NCBI GenBank assembly: GCA_943736015.1
Contig: OX031071.1
Coordinates: forward strand, 14,232,119 to 14,296,118
Length of the DNA stretch: 64,000 bases
Direction: 5' to 3'
From: Tridacna crocea
Taxonomy: Eukaryota > Mollusca > Bivalvia > Cardiida > Cardiidae
Part shown: in pieces, positions 61,572-64,000 of the stretch
How positions within the stretch are numbered: the first letter of the stretch is position 1
How the letters are laid out: every line of letters starts with the position of its first letter
Program-made: the position numbers and the translations under genes
Notes under the pieces: generated by a model
What the model saw: the letters and a program-made list of their open reading frames with translations, nothing else
What the model was told of the DNA's origin: nothing
The model's database searches: none

Positions 61572-61791
61572 CCCTTTACCAAACAATCCCTGTTTTTCAC
61601 GGCTCTGTGAAAGTAGCAATTTGAAATCATTGTGGGAAAAGGAGAAAATGCTGGTAACCAGCATTTTCTCCTTTTCCCACAATGTTTTCTACCCTATCAA
61701 CAACGCATTCCATCACTTTAACCACATTTGAATTGTCGTCTGCAAATGTTTTTAATTTGGATAGGTCTACAATTTTGTAGTGTGGTAAAGT
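61572..61791. repeat. Family A TTAA-type MITE
   Basis: TTAA at 61568-61571. CCCTTTACCAAACAATCCC, an intact hairpin of GGGAAAAGGAGAAAATGC and its complement, TGTAGTGTGGTAAAG; the right TTAA is replaced. Confidence 0.88.
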
Positions 61792-62002
61792 GGTCAGAAT
61801 CTGAAAAGAAGTTAAAAATACGTTTTCAGACTTTGGACTAATTGCTGCGTTTCATATATCTAAACTCTCTTTGACAGCGTTCTAATAGTTCTGGCAGTAA
61901 AACAATTTTACGAGACGGATTTTCTTATCTTGTTACATGGCCATTAGTGGCTTAGGTGTACCCCAGAGAGCCATTCTTCAAACCCTTTCATTTTCGGTCT
62001 CT
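61792..62002. other. Unannotated short stretch
   Basis: Nothing recognised. Confidence 0.4.
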
Positions 62003-62280
62003 TAAAGGTGGCCCTTCAGATTTTGAGACGAATTTTTTACAAAAATACTCAAAATTCATCCTTATACTCCCAAGGCTTTTGAATTTTCACTCATGAGACC
62101 CCAAAGGTCGAAAACCATTCGACAACAAGAGAAATTAGAGATTTACTACGGCCAAGGTCGACATCGACGGGAACCACAGTCTATTTTTAGATGAGCAACT
62201 TGCTCATTTACATACCGGAAATACACAAATGATACTTAAAACATAACGTCCGAAGAAGAAATTATGGAAAATAATTACAT
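62003..62280 (+). repeat. Family S repeat, copy 2
   Basis: TTAAAGGTGGCCCTTCAG, ATTTTGAGACGAA, ACAACAAGAGAAATTAGAGA, GAGCAACTTGCTCATTTACA, TACCGGAAATACACAAATG. About 30 bases longer in the middle than copy 1 (GGCCAAGGTCGACATCG). Confidence 0.82.
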
Positions 62281-62730
62281 GTTTGTTATGTTATGGAATT
62301 CAAGAGTCATTAGTCATGTGCCAGCCACTTTACATTCCCACAATGTATTTGGGGGTTTTTTTTTAAATTTTTGGCGCGAAATCTAAAAATACCTTAAGAG
62401 GCTACGTAGCCTTTTAAGGGAATATCATCAAAAATATTTTTTTGGTTATTTTATGTTTTATGATTCTTAATTATTGATTATTTGTATTGTTTTTTCATAT
62501 AAATTTCAGTGATATATATAATCTTCAATTTGTTGAGATGTGAAAATTCTAAATACCCACCTTTAAACCTCTTTGACAGTCTCATTAAAATCATGACAAC
62601 ATGAGTAATAGTAATCGATTTTGTGGACTTAAAGATATAGATCGAAATGTACAGGACCTGCAGTCAGATGTTTAACTTCTGTCAGATACCTTAGGAGATG
62701 CTCTGGATCCAGTCTTCGATTGTTTGTTAG
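62281..62730. other. Unannotated stretch
   Basis: A short inverted repeat AATACCTTAAGAGGCTACG and CGTAGCCTTTTAAGG lies near 62389-62420. Otherwise nothing recognised. Confidence 0.4.
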
Positions 62731-62734
62731 TCTG

Positions 62735-62945
62735 AATGGTATTTAACGCCGTTTTTCAACATTACATCAGTAATATCGCTACGGTCATGGAGGTTGTTCA
62801 TGTTTCCTAAAACGTTTCTTTTACCTGTTATCTTCAAAATACTATTCACAAGCCACTGGCTGCTTTCCCACGCAGGCATCGTCAAAACAATGCCACAGAT
62901 ATACAGCACTACTCAAAGCCATTGATGGGCCGTCCAATTTCGGAT
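62735..62945 (+). repeat. Family T repeat, copy 3
   Basis: TATTTAACGCCGTTTTTCAAC, ATCAGTAATATCGCTACGGTC, CAAGCCACTGGCTGC, CAGGCATCGTCAAAAC. Confidence 0.72.
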
Positions 62946-63012
62946 CTACAATGCGCATGCATGTAAAGTTAGTGACGGCAATCCATTTACACTGTAAAGG
63001 ACTGGTTATGAT

Positions 63013-63424
63013 CATCTTCGCAAGCCAAGCCTAACGATTCACTACGTAAATCTACCCTTGGCGGATCGAGCTTGACTTTTACATTTACCCGATACGCTTT
63101 TTCATTGGATGCAGCCAGCTCTAGCTGAAACGAATGAAGTCACTCGTAGCATTTCATCTTTGATAAAAATAGAACAAGGTCTCTACCTTTCGATAAAAGG
63201 TAAAACATGGAAACCCACGTGGATGTCTACTTTTCACTTCATGTGTATTCGTAAGCGGTTTGTAAAACGATATTTCATTTGCTTTTAGAAATTATATGAT
63301 GTAAAGGGGGGGGGGGTTTAATAACCAACGTCCAATAGAGGGCGCATCGCAGGATTCTCGAAATCGGGCCAAATCAGCCAAGGTAAGATCCACTTAGGGA
63401 TCGTAAACTTGGCTCGCGAAGATG
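63013..63424 (+). mobile_element. Mutator-like MITE, family 1, copy 3
   Basis: Ends CATCTTCGCAAGCCAAGC and CTTGGCTCGCGAAGATG. Flanks GGTTATGAT (63004-63012) and GGTTATGGT (63425-63433) differ at one base of nine. Confidence 0.9.
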
Positions 63425-63600
63425 GGTTATGGTAGGTTGGATTTACTTTCACATTCACAAGCTTTACTCCGTAGTCTAATTGGTCATGTTTCTTCAATGG
63501 TTAAAAATGTACCTAAAGATGAAAAACAGTTTTTCACCGTTTTTTTCATTTCGATCAGGACACATGAATGTCCATGTGATCCTTGCGCTCATGTTTTTAC
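63425..63600. other. Unannotated short stretch
   Basis: Nothing recognised. Confidence 0.4.
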
Positions 63601-63614
63601 TGACCTAATACTCG

Positions 63615-63971
63615 TTGTCTGCGCATGTCATATTCTTCGAAGATTCGACTGTCTTATATGACGCATCACTACTAGCCCCGAAAGCGGGCTGACTCAGTAT
63701 TACGCTCTATAAAGTAGCAATGTTGAAAATAGCTTTTACGTATCAATACGCTTGAGGAGAAATGAGACTTGCTTTAGCAACAGATTTCTCTAAACTATGT
63801 GATCATAGTTGAGTGAATTGCACGAGGTAGCGTTTTATTGGGTAAACCATTTTTTTTTTGTTTTAAATTCAAAGTAATGGTTGTCGCGTAGGAAAGTGAT
63901 TCGGCTCTGTACCCAGGATGCCCATATCAGATTGACGAGTATTTATAGAATGCCATCTAGCGGGAGATAAT
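63615..63971 (-). mobile_element. Family D element, full copy with 14 bp target duplication
   Basis: Starts TTGTCTGCGCATGTC and ends CTAGCGGGAGATAA. Exact direct repeats TGACCTAATACTCG at 63601-63614 and 63972-63985 define the ends. 357 bp, no coding frame. Confidence 0.9.
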
Positions 63972-64000
63972 GACCTAATACTCGAAAATACGCTTTACCT

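Overview
This window looks like gene-poor nuclear DNA from a bivalve mollusc, most likely a heterodont clam. The species cannot be fixed from sequence alone. The grounds are AT-rich DNA with no prokaryotic gene layout, no credible long open reading frame, dense short inverted-repeat elements, tRNA-derived SINEs, and Pearl-like elements (about 155 bp core repeats plus a GACG microsatellite), which are known from bivalves. I found no intact host gene, rRNA or functional tRNA. Nearly everything recognisable is a mobile element or its remains.

Two decayed transposon genes can be read. One is the C-terminal part of a non-LTR (LINE) reverse transcriptase on the minus strand at 16.2-17.3 kb. The other is a mariner-type transposase on the plus strand at 45.8-46.6 kb. 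Both carry stops and frameshifts.

The dominant elements are small non-autonomous DNA transposons, named here by letters. Family A (about 220 bp, over 30 copies or pieces) and family B (about 205 bp, 13 copies or pieces) both end in CCCTT-type termini flanked by TTAA. Each carries a near-perfect hairpin core. One A copy sits in one arm of an inverted repeat whose other arm keeps the uninterrupted site, so TTAA duplication on insertion is shown directly. Family C is a 77 bp hairpin, one copy of which is nested in a B element with a 4 bp AAAT duplication. Two families (three copies of one, one of the other) have CATCTTCG or CATCCTCG termini and 9 bp duplications, as Mutator-like elements do. Family D makes 12-14 bp duplications. 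Family E is a tandem-prone unit with CRE-like and YY1-like motifs. Families F, G, P, R, S and T recur as longer interspersed repeats.

Layout: 0-2.6 kb simple repeats and D; 2.6-6.2 kb A, B, E and F; 6.5-11.6 kb a 5.1 kb element with short terminal inverted repeats and eight copies of a 14 bp motif, invaded by a SINE, a Pearl-like element and a hairpin; 11.8-13.6 kb a hairpin element, a palindromic array and E; 14-16 kb a degenerate CATT/GTCA tract; 16.2-17.3 kb the LINE; 17.7-31 kb A, B, D, P and SINEs; 31-35 kb G, F, R and another inverted-repeat element; 35.4-39.2 kb a 3.8 kb palindrome with 1.47 kb arms; 39-48 kb mixed elements and the mariner remnant; 48-50.4 kb nested inverted repeats; 51-52.2 kb a roughly 155 bp tandem array; 52-64 kb hairpins, G, E, D, S and Mutator-like copies. 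The value of the window lies in its nested insertions, which give target-site rules and relative ages, and in its many hairpins that could make double-stranded RNA if transcribed.
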